DNA from: Alphaproteobacteria bacterium
GTDB lineage: Bacteria; Pseudomonadota; Alphaproteobacteria; UBA2966
DNA: 62,697 nucleotides
Assembly (NCBI GenBank): GCA_021296255.1
Contig: JAGWAU010000015.1
Location: 1-62,697 of the forward strand
Direction: 5' to 3'
The notes below the pieces were generated by a model. That model was not told where the DNA came from. It saw nothing but the letters and a program-made list of their open reading frames with translations, and did not search any database. Positions 17,760 through 26,854 of this stretch are shown piece by piece. Within the stretch, counting starts at the first letter, position 1; every line of letters begins with the position of its first letter. The position numbers were made by a program, and so were the translations under genes.

Positions 17760-18560
17760 ATGCAACCAGTCCTCCAGTCCGCTTCCGGACGGGTTTCGGC
17801 ATGTCGGCACGCAATCCTGGCATTTCCGGTCTGTCTGCTTATGGCGATCGCCGCTCCCGCGAACGCCGGGAGCGAAGACGCCGCCTTCGATTGGACGGGG
17901 ACCTATGCAGGCATCTTCGCCGGCTCCGGGCGGGCGGACAACCGGATCGTCGATATCGAGGGCTTCGCGAACTGGGGCAATCCTGGATGGACGGTGGATT
18001 ACGGCGAGTCCGAATTCGTCGGCGGAGCACTGATCGGCAGGAAGCTCGATATCGGCGGCCTGCTTCTCAGGATCGAATTCGACGGTACGTTCGGCCGCTT
18101 GCCGGCATCCTCGAACAAGCTCGATCCGGAAGGCCTGGACGAGACGGTCGATTCGGAGTTTCGATGGATCGTCACCGCTCGCGGCGGCATGGATCACAGC
18201 ATCGGCCCCGCTACGGTGTTCGCCGTCGGCGGACTGGCGGTCGCCCGGATCGACAACTCCGTGACAGACATCGACTTCGGCCCCGGCATGCCGACGCGGG
18301 TGGACCCCGACGACTCGTTCCGCGACAGTTCAACGGAGATCGGCTGGACGGTCGGATTGGGGATCGAAGCTCCGCTGACAGACACCTGGACCCTGCGGCT
18401 GGAGGGATCGTATCTGGATTTCGGGGGGCGCACCCACTACGTGAACCGCTTGGGCGATGCACGTTGCGGGCCCGACAAGCCTCGCCGGCCCTGTCCCTAC
18501 GAAGTCGAGAATGAACTCGGCATCGCGCGCCTGGCGGTCATTCGCCGTTTCGGCCCGTAG
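17760..18560 (+). CDS. Outer-membrane beta-barrel protein (OmpA/Opa-like, single barrel)
   Basis: The 266-residue protein has a long signal peptide (MQPVLQSASGRVSACRH, hydrophobic core, cleavage near ANA-G) and then FDWTGTYAGIFAG, the typical first strand of small alphaproteobacterial porin-like barrels. Alternating hydrophobic strands continue to the C-terminus, ending LGIARLAVIRRFGP. It lacks an OmpA peptidoglycan-binding domain. The start at 17760 was chosen for the signal peptide. A cysteine pair (CGPDKPRRPC) lies in a late loop. It converges with the MmgE/PrpD gene. Specific role unknown; it may be structural or adhesive. Confidence 0.75.
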   Translation: MQPVLQSASGRVSACRHAILAFPVCLLMAIAAPANAGSEDAAFDWTGTYAGIFAGSGRADNRIVDIEGFANWGNPGWTVDYGESEFVGGALIGRKLDIGGLLLRIEFDGTFGRLPASSNKLDPEGLDETVDSEFRWIVTARGGMDHSIGPATVFAVGGLAVARIDNSVTDIDFGPGMPTRVDPDDSFRDSSTEIGWTVGLGIEAPLTDTWTLRLEGSYLDFGGRTHYVNRLGDARCGPDKPRRPCPYEVENELGIARLAVIRRFGP

Positions 18561-18654
18561 CGCACGTTGTTCGGCGCGCAAGTTTGACTCTGCTCACTTG
18601 CTCAATATGAACTACTTGGTACGACTACCGGCTCCGAAGGCCGGCTGACCCCGC

Positions 18655-20052
18655 CTATAACCTCATCAGCCCACCGAGCTCGCGCACGTCGCCCAGTTCT
18701 TCGAGGTTACGTACGGCGTGCATGATTGCTTCGGCGCGGTCATTGCTCACGGGACGTGCCGCGAAGGCGCAGCAGCGGCAGAACTTTTCCGTAATCTCGT
18801 CCGCCGTCATCGACCGAGAGGGGTGACCTTTCAACACGTCGACCTGCCGCTCCAGAGTTCGGCCGTCCTTCATCCGGAGCCGAAGGCCTTGGGGGGCGAG
18901 CGGCACCGGATCGTCGAAGCCGGGGATCGGACTGATTTGTATCCGCCGAGCCAACGCATCCACCTCGGGGTCGGTGACCCGTTCCTCGGTAAAATCCTCC
19001 AATAGGAGCTCCCGGCGCAACAGGCACACGGCCACGCAATAAGCCGCGCTGGCTATCGCCTCTACCACCGGATGTCCGTTGGCTTGCGCCCACGGCTTTC
19101 CCGACAAGCTGAAGGCGTTGGGCACGAGGAAGGCCTCGACGCTTGCGATCTCGTCGACGTGGATATCGTGCTCCCCGGCTAGCGTCAGAGCCGCCTCCAC
19201 CGCGCCGTGGGTGTCGCGGGCGCTGGGCCAGGGCTTGATGGCGAGGCCCAGGAGTTCGAACCGCACGCCGAGTTCGGTCGTGAGGTTCGCCGGCTCGTAG
19301 TCGCCCCCCTCATAGAGGTTGTAGTAGCCGAGCCGGCCCTCGAGCCAGTTGTGTGCCCCCGTGAGGCCGTGGCGCGCCAGCGTCGCCGAGATGACGCCGT
19401 TCCGCGCGGCGAAGCCCGCGTGGAAGCGCTTGATGGTCGCCCCTTCGATGAGCGGTTGCATGTTGGACGCACATTGGCTGTAGGCGATGCCGCAGGCATC
19501 CAGCACCCCCTCGAACGGCAGTTCAACAAGGCGTGCGGCTGCGGACGCGGCAGCCATGCCGGCGCAGGTACCCGTCGGCAGAAACTCCTGCCCCCGCCGC
19601 CGGGCGTGGCCCATGCGGCAGAGCAATTCCGCACCGACGGCCACGGCGGTGATGAGATCTCGTCCCGTGTGACCGCCCTCAACTTCGGCCACGGCGAGCA
19701 CTGCCGGCAGGACCGACGGCTGCGTGTGCAGCATCCCGTCGTCGAGGGTATCATCGAAGTCGCGCGCCGTTGCCATGGCACCGTTAATCATCGCCGCCCA
19801 TGGGGCCGGCAGTTTTGTGCCGTGCGCGAAGAGCGTGCTCTGCGGCGTATCGCCCCACTCTTTGACGGCCGCGACCGCCTGATCGATACCCGGTGCCGTC
19901 GATCCGGCTAGCGCCACGCCGAACGAATCAAGGATCAGGTCTTTGACTTTTTTCACCACCTCCGTCGGGAGGTCGCCGAACCGTACTCCCGCCGCGTAGC
20001 GGGCGAGGGCGATACCGGCATCTTCTCGGGATGTGGGGCTGGCCATGGCCAT
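18655..20052 (-). CDS. MmgE/PrpD family protein
   Basis: A 465-residue protein of the MmgE/PrpD fold, which includes 2-methylcitrate dehydratase and cis-aconitate decarboxylase. The early helix LARYAAGVRFGDLPTEVV, LDSFGVALAGS, NGAMATARDFDDT, and the later CGIAYSQCASNMQP and FHAGFAARNGVISATLARHG blocks fit. The ATG at 20052 follows GGAGGAGGGTCCGTC, a very good ribosome site; an in-frame ATG upstream lacks one. No prpB/prpC genes are near, so propionate catabolism is not implied, and stand-alone members act on varied hydroxy acids. It is monocistronic and convergent with the barrel gene. Confidence 0.88.
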   Translation of the reverse strand: MAMASPTSREDAGIALARYAAGVRFGDLPTEVVKKVKDLILDSFGVALAGSTAPGIDQAVAAVKEWGDTPQSTLFAHGTKLPAPWAAMINGAMATARDFDDTLDDGMLHTQPSVLPAVLAVAEVEGGHTGRDLITAVAVGAELLCRMGHARRRGQEFLPTGTCAGMAAASAAARLVELPFEGVLDACGIAYSQCASNMQPLIEGATIKRFHAGFAARNGVISATLARHGLTGAHNWLEGRLGYYNLYEGGDYEPANLTTELGVRFELLGLAIKPWPSARDTHGAVEAALTLAGEHDIHVDEIASVEAFLVPNAFSLSGKPWAQANGHPVVEAIASAAYCVAVCLLRRELLLEDFTEERVTDPEVDALARRIQISPIPGFDDPVPLAPQGLRLRMKDGRTLERQVDVLKGHPSRSMTADEITEKFCRCCAFAARPVSNDRAEAIMHAVRNLEELGDVRELGGLMRL

Positions 20053-20112
20053 GACGGACCCTCCTCCTGGACGTATCGATGGCGTCACCATCATGAGGGA
20101 TCATCGGGGAGC

Positions 20113-20448
20113 ATGGTCAAGGCCATCAAGCTACGCTATAGCGTTGAGGCGGCCTCCTGCCATCCCGAGTTCGCGCAGGCGCTACCCGGCTTCGCCTCCG
20201 AGGTGGGGCAAACGTTCGCTGCACCGAAAATCCAGGAGCATCTCGCGCGGATCAAGAACCTGCGCCTGGAATATGATACTGCTAGCGTGGAAGCCGATGA
20301 ACGGGAGTTCGAGGATCCGAAAGGGGCGGCCGAGCGAACGCGGCAATTCGAGTTCGTCAAGGAGCCGTTGACCGTGCCCATGCTCGGGACATCGCGAGGT
20401 TCGCCAGCGTTCGGCAGTCGGAGGCCGCGGACCAAGAGGCCTAGCTGA
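20113..20448 (+). CDS. Unrecognised 111-residue protein
   Basis: An ATG at 20113 opens a frame rich in charged residues in its middle (LARIKNLRLEYDTASVEADE, then REFEDPKGAAERTRQFEFVK), a composition typical of true coding helices, while the final 20 residues are basic and low in order. I recognise no family. It may be an intact small gene or the front of a gene truncated by the RecD2-like scrap that begins where it ends. Confidence 0.3.
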   Translation: MVKAIKLRYSVEAASCHPEFAQALPGFASEVGQTFAAPKIQEHLARIKNLRLEYDTASVEADEREFEDPKGAAERTRQFEFVKEPLTVPMLGTSRGSPAFGSRRPRTKRPS

Positions 20449-20548
20449 GTTCGTCGAGCGCGTCACCTTCCAAAACCCGGAGAACGGCGTCTGCGTGCTT
20501 CAAACGAAGGCGCGGGGTAAGAGACTGGTGGTGCTGGTCGGCCAGAAG
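20447..20548 (+). pseudogene. RecD2-like helicase N-terminal remnant
   Basis: The frame reads EFVERVTFQNPENGVCVLQT followed by KARGKRLVVLVGQ. This matches the N-terminal OB-like block of ATP-dependent RecD-like (RecD2) helicases (VERVTFHNxENGFCVLRVKARG). Nothing of the helicase motifs follows. Confidence 0.55.
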
Positions 20549-20653
20549 AGGGCGGTGGCCATCGCCGTGCGCAACGTCTCCGGACGACGGCGATGATATT
20601 CCGGTCAGGAGCGCGCGCTATGCGGTATTTCACCAGCCGGCCATGCCGTCCCT

Positions 20654-20935
20654 CTACGGATTGCCAGGCTCGACCACGATCCGCCCACGCCCGCGTCTGA
20701 CGAGATAGCCGCCCCTCGGGATCGTCAAACGGCGCTGCTCGACGAGGGGCCACAGGGTGTCCACGATCAGCGCCGCGTTCTTGTCCGTCTTCTCCGCGAC
20801 GCGCTGCGATGACAACCATTCCGCGAATGCCTTCTCTCCGATCTCGTTGCCGACGGACTTGCGGAGGGCGTTGAGCTTGCGGAGCTGTCCCTTCGTCAGG
20901 GTGCTCTCGTCGATTGTGTTGGAAGGCAAGGTCAT
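20654..20935 (-). CDS. Small conserved-looking hypothetical protein, 93 residues
   Basis: The ATG at 20935 follows AGAGAGGATTCC, a good ribosome site. The protein is highly charged and helical (STLTKGQLRKLNALRKSVGN, EIGEKAFAEWLSSQ) and ends in a short basic strand region (RRGRGRIVVEPGNP). It looks like a single compact domain, possibly nucleic-acid binding from its basic tail, but I do not recognise the family. It sits between decayed RecD2-like and HNH fragments, in an AT-richer, transfer-prone stretch. Confidence 0.5.
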   Translation of the reverse strand: MTLPSNTIDESTLTKGQLRKLNALRKSVGNEIGEKAFAEWLSSQRVAEKTDKNAALIVDTLWPLVEQRRLTIPRGGYLVRRGRGRIVVEPGNP

Positions 20936-21062
20936 GGAATCCTCTCTACGATGAGAAATATCGGAAACACGGATGTGATAGTGTTTTCGCCAATAATATT
21001 TAGAACGCTTATGTCGGAACATCAAGCAAGGTAGTCTTCCTTGAAAGCAACACTGTCGTTCG

Positions 21063-21340
21063 TTAGGTCTGTTCTGGAATTGGTCCCAGCGCCACAAGAG
21101 AGCGATAAATGTATGGTAATCCGCGTGTGCCGGCTATCGTTTTCTTCGTTATGTCGAAGGTCTCCTTCAAACAACCCTCTTTCAGTATAATGATCGCCGT
21201 TTCCAGTTCAACTCCAAACCCATCCGCATCGAATATACGATGATGATTCTCACATGAAACCAATCCATTCTCTGCGTCGTCGGAACCGTTCTCATCTTTT
21301 GGAATGACGTGAACAGCATCTGACGAAATCTCATTGCCTC
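21063..21340 (-). pseudogene. HNH endonuclease C-terminal remnant in an AT-rich island
   Basis: The minus strand encodes VHVIPKDENGSDDAENGL followed by VSCENHHRIFDADGFGV. This is the conserved Zn/metal HNH block seen in restriction-like HNH endonucleases (AHIIPKSENGSDDxxNGLxLCxNHHxxFD). The catalytic HH pair is intact, but a stop precedes the block and no start or N-terminal domain is present. The whole 20955-21480 stretch is AT-richer than its surroundings, pointing to transfer. Nothing else was seen in 21341-21580. Confidence 0.6.
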
Positions 21341-21580
21341 AGCCCCAAACCGTGCGGACATCACCATAGTGCTGGGACACCCTGATCCTGAATTGCGGTT
21401 GTTGTTCTCGCGTCTTCACCAATAAAAGATGAATTCGTAAGCCCGTGGTAAAATTTTGCGTCCCTCCAAGTAACAGTCAAACCAACTAGTCTCCGGCAAT
21501 CCCGGGGCGGCTCGATCTTCCGATCGCTTCATTTGTGCCATGGAGTGCGACCTCACCATGCAAGACAGCGGAGTCCAGCA

Positions 21581-22543
21581 ATGAGCCTTTCACTCAACAT
21601 CGTCGCGCCGGATACGCCAGTCGATGACATTGCGGAACTGGTAGCGCATGACGGGTATGCGATCATCGAAAATCTTGCAGTTTCTCAAGCAGCAGAAATT
21701 CGGGAAGAACTTGTGCCCCACCTGGATGCAACGCCCTACGGCGAAAATGAGTGGCTGGGGACCCATACCAAACGCTGCGGCGGCATCCTCAGAAAGTAGA
21801 AAGGAGCGCGAATTCTAGCAATTCATCACACGGTTCTGGAGGTGGCGGACCATGTCCTGCTTCCGAACTGCGCGCGATACCAAATCAACGTCGCCGGCGT
21901 CATACAGATCGAACCGGGTGAAGCCGGGCAGCCGTTGCACCGGGACACCGCGCTCTATCCCTTTAAGCACCCTTGCCCCTCAATCCTGATGGCCACCATG
22001 TGGGCGATCAGTGATTTTACGGAAGCCAACGGAGGGACCTGTCTCGCCCCGGGAAGCCACAGGTGGGAACACGCCCGAGAACCGTTCGAGGACGAAGTCA
22101 TCAGCGTCGAAATGCCGGCTGGTTCATTGGTGATCTACTTGGGTGGCGTTTGGCACGGCGGCGGGGAAAATCGCGCGAACACCATCCGGACAGGTCTGGC
22201 GATGCAATACTCGGCGGGCTGGCTCCGTCAGGAAGAAAACCAATACCTCGCCAACCCACCTGAAGTGGCGCACGAATATCCGGAGGAGCTGCAGCGCCTT
22301 ATCGGTTACGACTTTGGCGGACCCTTCCTCGGTTTCGTGGACGGCGACGACCCACACCGAATCCTCGAATTCGGCTATGACGTTCCGACGCGCCGTTCCG
22401 TCCATAGATCGCGACCAGAAATCGACGAGGCGGCCCAACGTATGTCGTTTCTTTCGCTCGGAAACGTGGAGGCTGTTCCCACGCCGCAGCGGGAAGGCTC
22501 GCGCGTAAAAACGCAGCTCGGAGGGTTCGAAGAGGCTCAATGA
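21581..22543 (+). pseudogene. Phytanoyl-CoA dioxygenase (PhyH) family gene with one in-frame TAG
   Basis: The ATG at 21581 begins a 320-codon PhyH-type non-haem iron/2-oxoglutarate dioxygenase. The frame is continuous through position 22543 except for TAG at 21797-21799 (codon 73). On both sides the family pattern holds without frame change: DDIAELVAHDGYAIIENL before it, and AIHHTVLEVADHVLLPNCAR after. The iron ligands are kept (HRDTALYP for His-x-Asp and WHGGGENRANTIRTGL for the distal His and the 2-oxoglutarate Arg). Translation might restart at GTG 21842, but that product lacks the N-terminal third. Either a recent nonsense mutation or a base error. Confidence 0.8.
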
Positions 22544-22840
22544 CCGTTCGACATCAGCGCTTTCGGCAGAAAAAAAGGAGCTTTCAATAGCGGGGATTTG
22601 CGGCTCATCGTAGCGACCGAAGGGAACGAAGGTTCGGATTTGCTCCACGATTGGTGTTCGGACCGTCGGAGCAATGCGCAAGCTGAAATCGACCCTGGCT
22701 TCACTCATGATTGGATTGTGGCGGAAGCTCTTCTAGATCCAAGCTTCGTTGAATAATTCCGTGCCGATGCGCCCGGCTGTATGATGTTTCGGTCTGCATA
22801 AGCGAGACGGCTTGCCCTGCTTGAATAATCCCGTCCTGGA

Positions 22841-23668
22841 ATGAAGGCTGTTCCGACATCCGGCGCGTTGGGCGCCGAAATTCAAGGCGTGGATCTCGCA
22901 TCAGACCTGAGCGACGAAACCGTTCTCGAGATTCGCAAGGCGCTGCTGGAGCATGGCGTAGTGTTTTTTCGCGATCAGCATCTTGATGCAGAGGCCCACA
23001 AACGTTTAGCCCGCCGTTTCGGCGAGATTTTCATCCATCCTTTTTTCGTCGCTGGTGATGACCCCGAGATCATGGTCATCCACCGTAAGCCGGATGACAC
23101 CAGTATTGTCGGCTTCGAGTGGCACAGCGATACGACGATGGCGCCCGAGCCGCCCATGGGCTCCATCCTTTATGCCGTCAAGGCGCCACCGGTTGGCGGC
23201 GACACCTTGTTCGCCAACCAATACGTCGCATATGAGCGCCTGTCGGACGGCATGAAGGACATGCTCGATGGTCTGCGGGCGGTGCACAGCGACAGGCGCG
23301 TCGCCGGACCCGACAGTGGGCGCAATGCCGGGCGCACGACCAAGGCGCGTGATGATTCAGATTGGTGCGAAACCATGACTCTCCATCCTGTCGTCCGCAC
23401 CCATCCGGAAACCGGCGGAAAATGCCTGTACGTCAATCATTCCTATACGGTCGGCTTCGAAAACATGACCGAAGGCGAGAGCAAGCCTCTCCTGGATTGG
23501 CTAATGGAATGGGGCCATCGCCCGGAGTTCACGTGCCGCTTCCGATGGCATGACGGGTCGGTTGCTTTCTGGGATAACCGCTGCACAAAGCATCTCGCCG
23601 TGAATGATGTCGTCGGACATGAGCGGATCATGCGCCGCGTCCAAATCGCCGGGGACAAACCCGTCTGA
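22841..23668 (+). CDS. TauD/TfdA-family Fe(II)/2-oxoglutarate dioxygenase
   Basis: The 275-residue protein fits the TauD family: GAEIQGVDLASDLSDETV near the start, VVFFRDQHLD, the iron-binding WHSDTTM (His-x-Asp), GGDTLFANQYVAYERL, a distal CTKHLAVND histidine and the 2-oxoglutarate-binding RIMRRVQIAG arginine. Relatives hydroxylate taurine, alkyl sulfates, or chlorophenoxy acids. No sulfonate or sulfate transporter is adjacent, so the substrate is open. No obvious ribosome site precedes the ATG at 22841. The roughly 300-base gap on its left holds a short minus-strand frame starting at 22708 that runs into PhyH and is not convincing. Confidence 0.88.
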   Translation: MKAVPTSGALGAEIQGVDLASDLSDETVLEIRKALLEHGVVFFRDQHLDAEAHKRLARRFGEIFIHPFFVAGDDPEIMVIHRKPDDTSIVGFEWHSDTTMAPEPPMGSILYAVKAPPVGGDTLFANQYVAYERLSDGMKDMLDGLRAVHSDRRVAGPDSGRNAGRTTKARDDSDWCETMTLHPVVRTHPETGGKCLYVNHSYTVGFENMTEGESKPLLDWLMEWGHRPEFTCRFRWHDGSVAFWDNRCTKHLAVNDVVGHERIMRRVQIAGDKPV

Positions 23669-23972
23669 TTCGGACTTTTGGGATCGGCGACCGGCCTGAG
23701 CGGGTTGCAATCGCCAGGCATGCGCTTCCGCGGCCAGAGCTTGCGCGCCTTGCGAAGCGCCTGCTCGACATCGAACAGGAACTCGTGCCTCCGGATCTCC
23801 GCATAGACCATCGCGAAGTCTTCGAAGGGCTTCACTGAAGCGACCCCGACCATGAAGCCGGTCAGCCCGATAGGGGGGCAAAGCAGGGCTCGTGGAAGGC
23901 CGTGCGCCGAGTGGCGCACGTTTGACTTGAGCAGACCGCGGCCCTGCTTCATCGACGGACCTCTCAGTGGCA
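23669..23972 (-). other. Gap with an unassigned minus-strand coding trace
   Basis: The minus strand from about 23860 to 23680 reads SVKPFEDFAMVYAEIRRHEF, LFDVEQALRKARKLWPRKRM and PGDCNPLRPVAD, which has a natural protein composition. It runs on into the antisense of the TauD gene, so its end is lost. I do not recognise it; probably a gene relic. Confidence 0.3.
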
Positions 23973-24542
23973 CTATCCGTCGGCCGGTCGGACGTGTTCG
24001 AGCTTATTCGTCCAATGACGGGGCAACCCGTGTGCACGGGCACCCTCGCGCAAGAGAGTGATATAGCGAAGGGATGGGTTCCCGTCGGTTTCCTTGCCCT
24101 GCGCGACGTAGGCGACCACCTCGATGGGGCGTTTGTCGGCATCCTCAGCACCCAGCCACAGCTGGCGGTAGGCCCCTCCGGGGACGCCTTCGGTACTGTC
24201 CAACCGGACAAGATCGTGTCTGGTAATCCGGTATATCACCCCCCAAACCTCTTCGCCTAAACATGGCTCGATATTCGCCGGTGCAGCCTTGCCCCGTGGC
24301 CGTCCTTCCAGGTTGAAGCGCAAACGGTAGTCTTTGATCCGGCCGACGCGCCATTCGAGAGGACGCATACGGCGGCGACCGTGGAACACGCCATGGTGCA
24401 TGTTGGCTCCGAAGGCGAAATACCAGACCCCGTCGTCCGGAGGGCCGGTGAGCGACAATCCGTGGAAGCGATACCAGAGCTTCGACAACCACCAGGACTG
24501 GGCGATAGTGCGTCGCAAGGAGCGCTTTAGCGTCGGGAACAT
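23973..24542 (-). CDS. Gamma-glutamylcyclotransferase-like protein
   Basis: The 189-residue protein has the GGCT fold markers: the substrate-loop motif YFAFGANM at residues 41-48 (family YGSN/FGxNM), WRVGRIKDYRLRFN, VWGVIYRIT, and the likely catalytic Glu118 in DSTEGVPGGAYR. GGCT enzymes release 5-oxoproline from gamma-glutamyl peptides or amines. The start was set at ATG 24542 so that homology begins soon after; a longer in-frame start at 24611 adds unmatched residues. The N-terminal 30 residues are an extra, slightly amphipathic extension. No glutathione genes are next to it. Possible relation to the 5-oxoproline genes at 52-57 kb is inference. Confidence 0.75.
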   Translation of the reverse strand: MFPTLKRSLRRTIAQSWWLSKLWYRFHGLSLTGPPDDGVWYFAFGANMHHGVFHGRRRMRPLEWRVGRIKDYRLRFNLEGRPRGKAAPANIEPCLGEEVWGVIYRITRHDLVRLDSTEGVPGGAYRQLWLGAEDADKRPIEVVAYVAQGKETDGNPSLRYITLLREGARAHGLPRHWTNKLEHVRPADG

Positions 24543-24883
24543 CTCACACCCGTTTCTTCTTCGACACGCCGGAGAAGCCGGACCGCGAAAACCCGGACAA
24601 TAGGGCGGCACAGGCGCCTACGGCCAAGGCAACCGACGGGCCCATAAGGCAGCGCTGTCCGATCGAGTCATAGCTTCCGCAGATTTCGTGCGGTTCACAG
24701 GGGTCATGGCCCGTCGCCGAACGACAGCTTACGGGCGCATCCGATCCGGAATCGCTCCAGGCGCGCCTGCGGGACGACTGGGGCGTCCCTCGAAGCCGCC
24801 ACCGGTCATGGCCGCAATTGAATCGAAATTTGCTTCAGGAATGGTCACACTTCCGTCAGTCTCACTCAACCATGGAGGATCGG
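24543..24883. other. Intergenic region, nothing recognised
   Basis: Divergent upstream region of the GGCT-like and NIPSNAP genes. Only the ribosome site GGAGGATCGG just before the NIPSNAP start stands out. Confidence 0.5.
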
Positions 24884-25210
24884 ATGATCGTCGACTATCG
24901 CGCCTATACCTTCAAGCCGGGCACCGTTCCGGCGTTCTACGAAATGTTCGAGAAAGAAGGGCTCGAGCCGCAGCAGCGCATCCTTGGCAATTTCATCGGG
25001 ATGTATCGAACCGAGGTCGGCAACGTGAACGAGGTCATCCACATGTGGGGATATGAGAATGCGCTCGAACGGGATCAACGCCGGGCCGAGCTCTACAAGG
25101 ATCCTGCGTTCGCCGACTACGTCGTGCGCGCCCGCGAGCTGATCACGGCCCAGGACGTCCGCACGCTGATCCCCGCACCCTTCAATCCGAAGCAGGCCGC
25201 AGTCACTTGA
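24884..25210 (+). CDS. NIPSNAP family protein
   Basis: A 108-residue single-domain ferredoxin-like alpha/beta barrel protein. The motif MIVDYRAYTFKPGTVPAFYE at the start and VIHMWGYENALERDQRRAEL in the middle are typical of NIPSNAP. The ATG at 24884 follows GGAGGATCGG; an earlier ATG is in frame but leaves no ribosome site. NIPSNAP proteins often accompany catabolic genes, but their chemical role is uncertain. The next gene on the strand is gdhA, 173 bases on, too far to claim an operon. A basic-looking linker between them holds no gene. Confidence 0.82.
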   Translation: MIVDYRAYTFKPGTVPAFYEMFEKEGLEPQQRILGNFIGMYRTEVGNVNEVIHMWGYENALERDQRRAELYKDPAFADYVVRARELITAQDVRTLIPAPFNPKQAAVT

Positions 25211-25383
25211 CCTCACGCTTTACGGCCAAAGGCATGCCCCTCGCGACGGAAGCCGTCAAGGCCGTGGTTCTCAGCCTCATTCGAGTCCTCGGGCCAGCCA
25301 CATGGACGTCCAGCCGCAAGGAAGCCGGAGGCAGAGTCAGGAGGAACCTGGTGCATGTGACGATATGAAAGGGGAGCACCGAT

Positions 25384-26754
25384 ATGTCGAAGAAGCGCGG
25401 CACCGCTGCCAAGACTCAGGAATATCTGGAACGCTATATGGCAGGCCTCGAGAGAAGAAACCCGGGAGAGCTGGAATTTCATCAGGCGGTCTACGAGGTG
25501 GCGTCAACCATATTCCCCTTCATTGCCGACAAGCCACAGTACCACGAGAACCAAATACTGGAGCGTATGGCCGAGCCCGACCGTGTCGTGCACTTCCGGA
25601 TCCCCTGGACGGACGACGAAGGCAATGTACGAACCAACCGGGGGTTCCGAGTCCAGTTTAACAGCGCGATTGGACCCTACAAGGGCGGCCTCCGTTTCCA
25701 TCCGAGTGTCAACTTGAGCATCTTGAAGTTCCTCGGCTACGAACAGACCTTCAAGAACAGCCTCACCGGTCTGCCGATGGGCGGCGCCAAAGGCGGCGCC
25801 AACTTCAATCCGAAGGGCAAATCCGACAACGAGGTCATGCGCTTCTGTCAATCCTTCATCACTGAACTCTACCGCCACATCGGCGAAGACACGGATGTGC
25901 CTGCCGGCGACATCGGGGTTGGCGCCCGCGAAATCGGTTACATGTTCGGCCAGTACAAACGCATCACAAACCGTTTTGTCGGCGTGCTGACGGGCAAGGG
26001 CCTCGAATTCGGAGGTTCGAAGATGCGCACCGAGGCGACCGGCTACGGCGCCATGTTCTTCCTGCGCAGCATGCTCGAACACGGCGGCGGCATGGACGGT
26101 ATGCGGATATCGATTTCGGGCTCAGGCAATGTCGCAATCCACGCGGCGGAGAAGGCTCTTCAGCTTGGCGGAAAGCCACTTACCCTGTCGGATTCGGGAG
26201 GTTTCATATACTGCGCGGACGGCCTCACCCAGGAGCAGATCGATTGGATCAAGGACCTCAAGAATGTGCGGCGAGGCCGCATCTCAGAAGTTGCCGATGA
26301 ATTCAGTAGTATCGAGTTTCACGAGGGGAAGCGCCCCTGGGGCGTGGAAGTCGACTGCGCCATGCCGTCCGCGACGCAGAACGAACTCAACGGCAGGGAG
26401 GCCGCGGTGCTGATCGAGAATGGCGTGAAGGTCGTTGCCGAAGCCGCCAACATGCCATGTGAACAGGCAGCGGTGGATGCCTTTATCGAGGCCGGCGTGT
26501 TGTTCGGTCCGGCCAAGGCGGTCAATGCCGGCGGCGTCGGGGTTTCAGGTTTGGAAATGAGCCAGAACAGCGCACGCATTGCGTGGGACGAAGAACATCT
26601 TCGCGACCTGCTCGAAAACATGATGCGTGACATCCATGACAGCTGTGTCCAATACGGAACCCGGGAAACCGGACCGGTGAACTATCGCGCCGGCGCCAAC
26701 ATCGCGGGGTTTGTGAAGGTCGCCGATGCCATGCTGTCTTACGGTCACGTATGA
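25384..26754 (+). CDS. gdhA: NADP-specific glutamate dehydrogenase
   Basis: The 456-residue protein is a class I hexameric glutamate dehydrogenase. It aminates 2-oxoglutarate to glutamate with ammonium and NADPH. Visible motifs are RVQFNSAIGPYKGGLRFHPS, the catalytic lysine block LPMGGAKGGANFNPKGKS, DIGVGAREIGYMFGQYKR, TGKGLEFGGS and ISGSGNVAIHAAEKALQLGG (nucleotide-binding). Length and order match E. coli GdhA (447). GGGGAGCACCGAT precedes the ATG. It is convergent with the HpaB-like gene and appears monocistronic. Confidence 0.96.
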   Translation: MSKKRGTAAKTQEYLERYMAGLERRNPGELEFHQAVYEVASTIFPFIADKPQYHENQILERMAEPDRVVHFRIPWTDDEGNVRTNRGFRVQFNSAIGPYKGGLRFHPSVNLSILKFLGYEQTFKNSLTGLPMGGAKGGANFNPKGKSDNEVMRFCQSFITELYRHIGEDTDVPAGDIGVGAREIGYMFGQYKRITNRFVGVLTGKGLEFGGSKMRTEATGYGAMFFLRSMLEHGGGMDGMRISISGSGNVAIHAAEKALQLGGKPLTLSDSGGFIYCADGLTQEQIDWIKDLKNVRRGRISEVADEFSSIEFHEGKRPWGVEVDCAMPSATQNELNGREAAVLIENGVKVVAEAANMPCEQAAVDAFIEAGVLFGPAKAVNAGGVGVSGLEMSQNSARIAWDEEHLRDLLENMMRDIHDSCVQYGTRETGPVNYRAGANIAGFVKVADAMLSYGHV

Positions 26755-26854
26755 ACCTTCCTGTTTGCGGCCTACACGAGCATTGCTCCCTGATATGCGC
26801 ATCTGTCATGGCCTCGGAGCGTTCGGAAAGTAGCCGCATCACGGATGGCAGTGT

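Noticed and set aside
16709..17761. Minus-strand frame of 350 codons
   Set aside because: Antisense to the CmcJ-like gene with no family resemblance.
21797..21799. TAG as a pyrrolysine or recoded codon in PhyH
   Set aside because: No pyl genes or supporting structure are seen, and PhyH enzymes have no known recoded residue here; mutation or error is simpler.
22124..22708. Minus-strand frame starting MSEARVDFSLRIAPT
   Set aside because: Most of it is antisense to the PhyH gene; only about 55 codons lie in free DNA and they match nothing.
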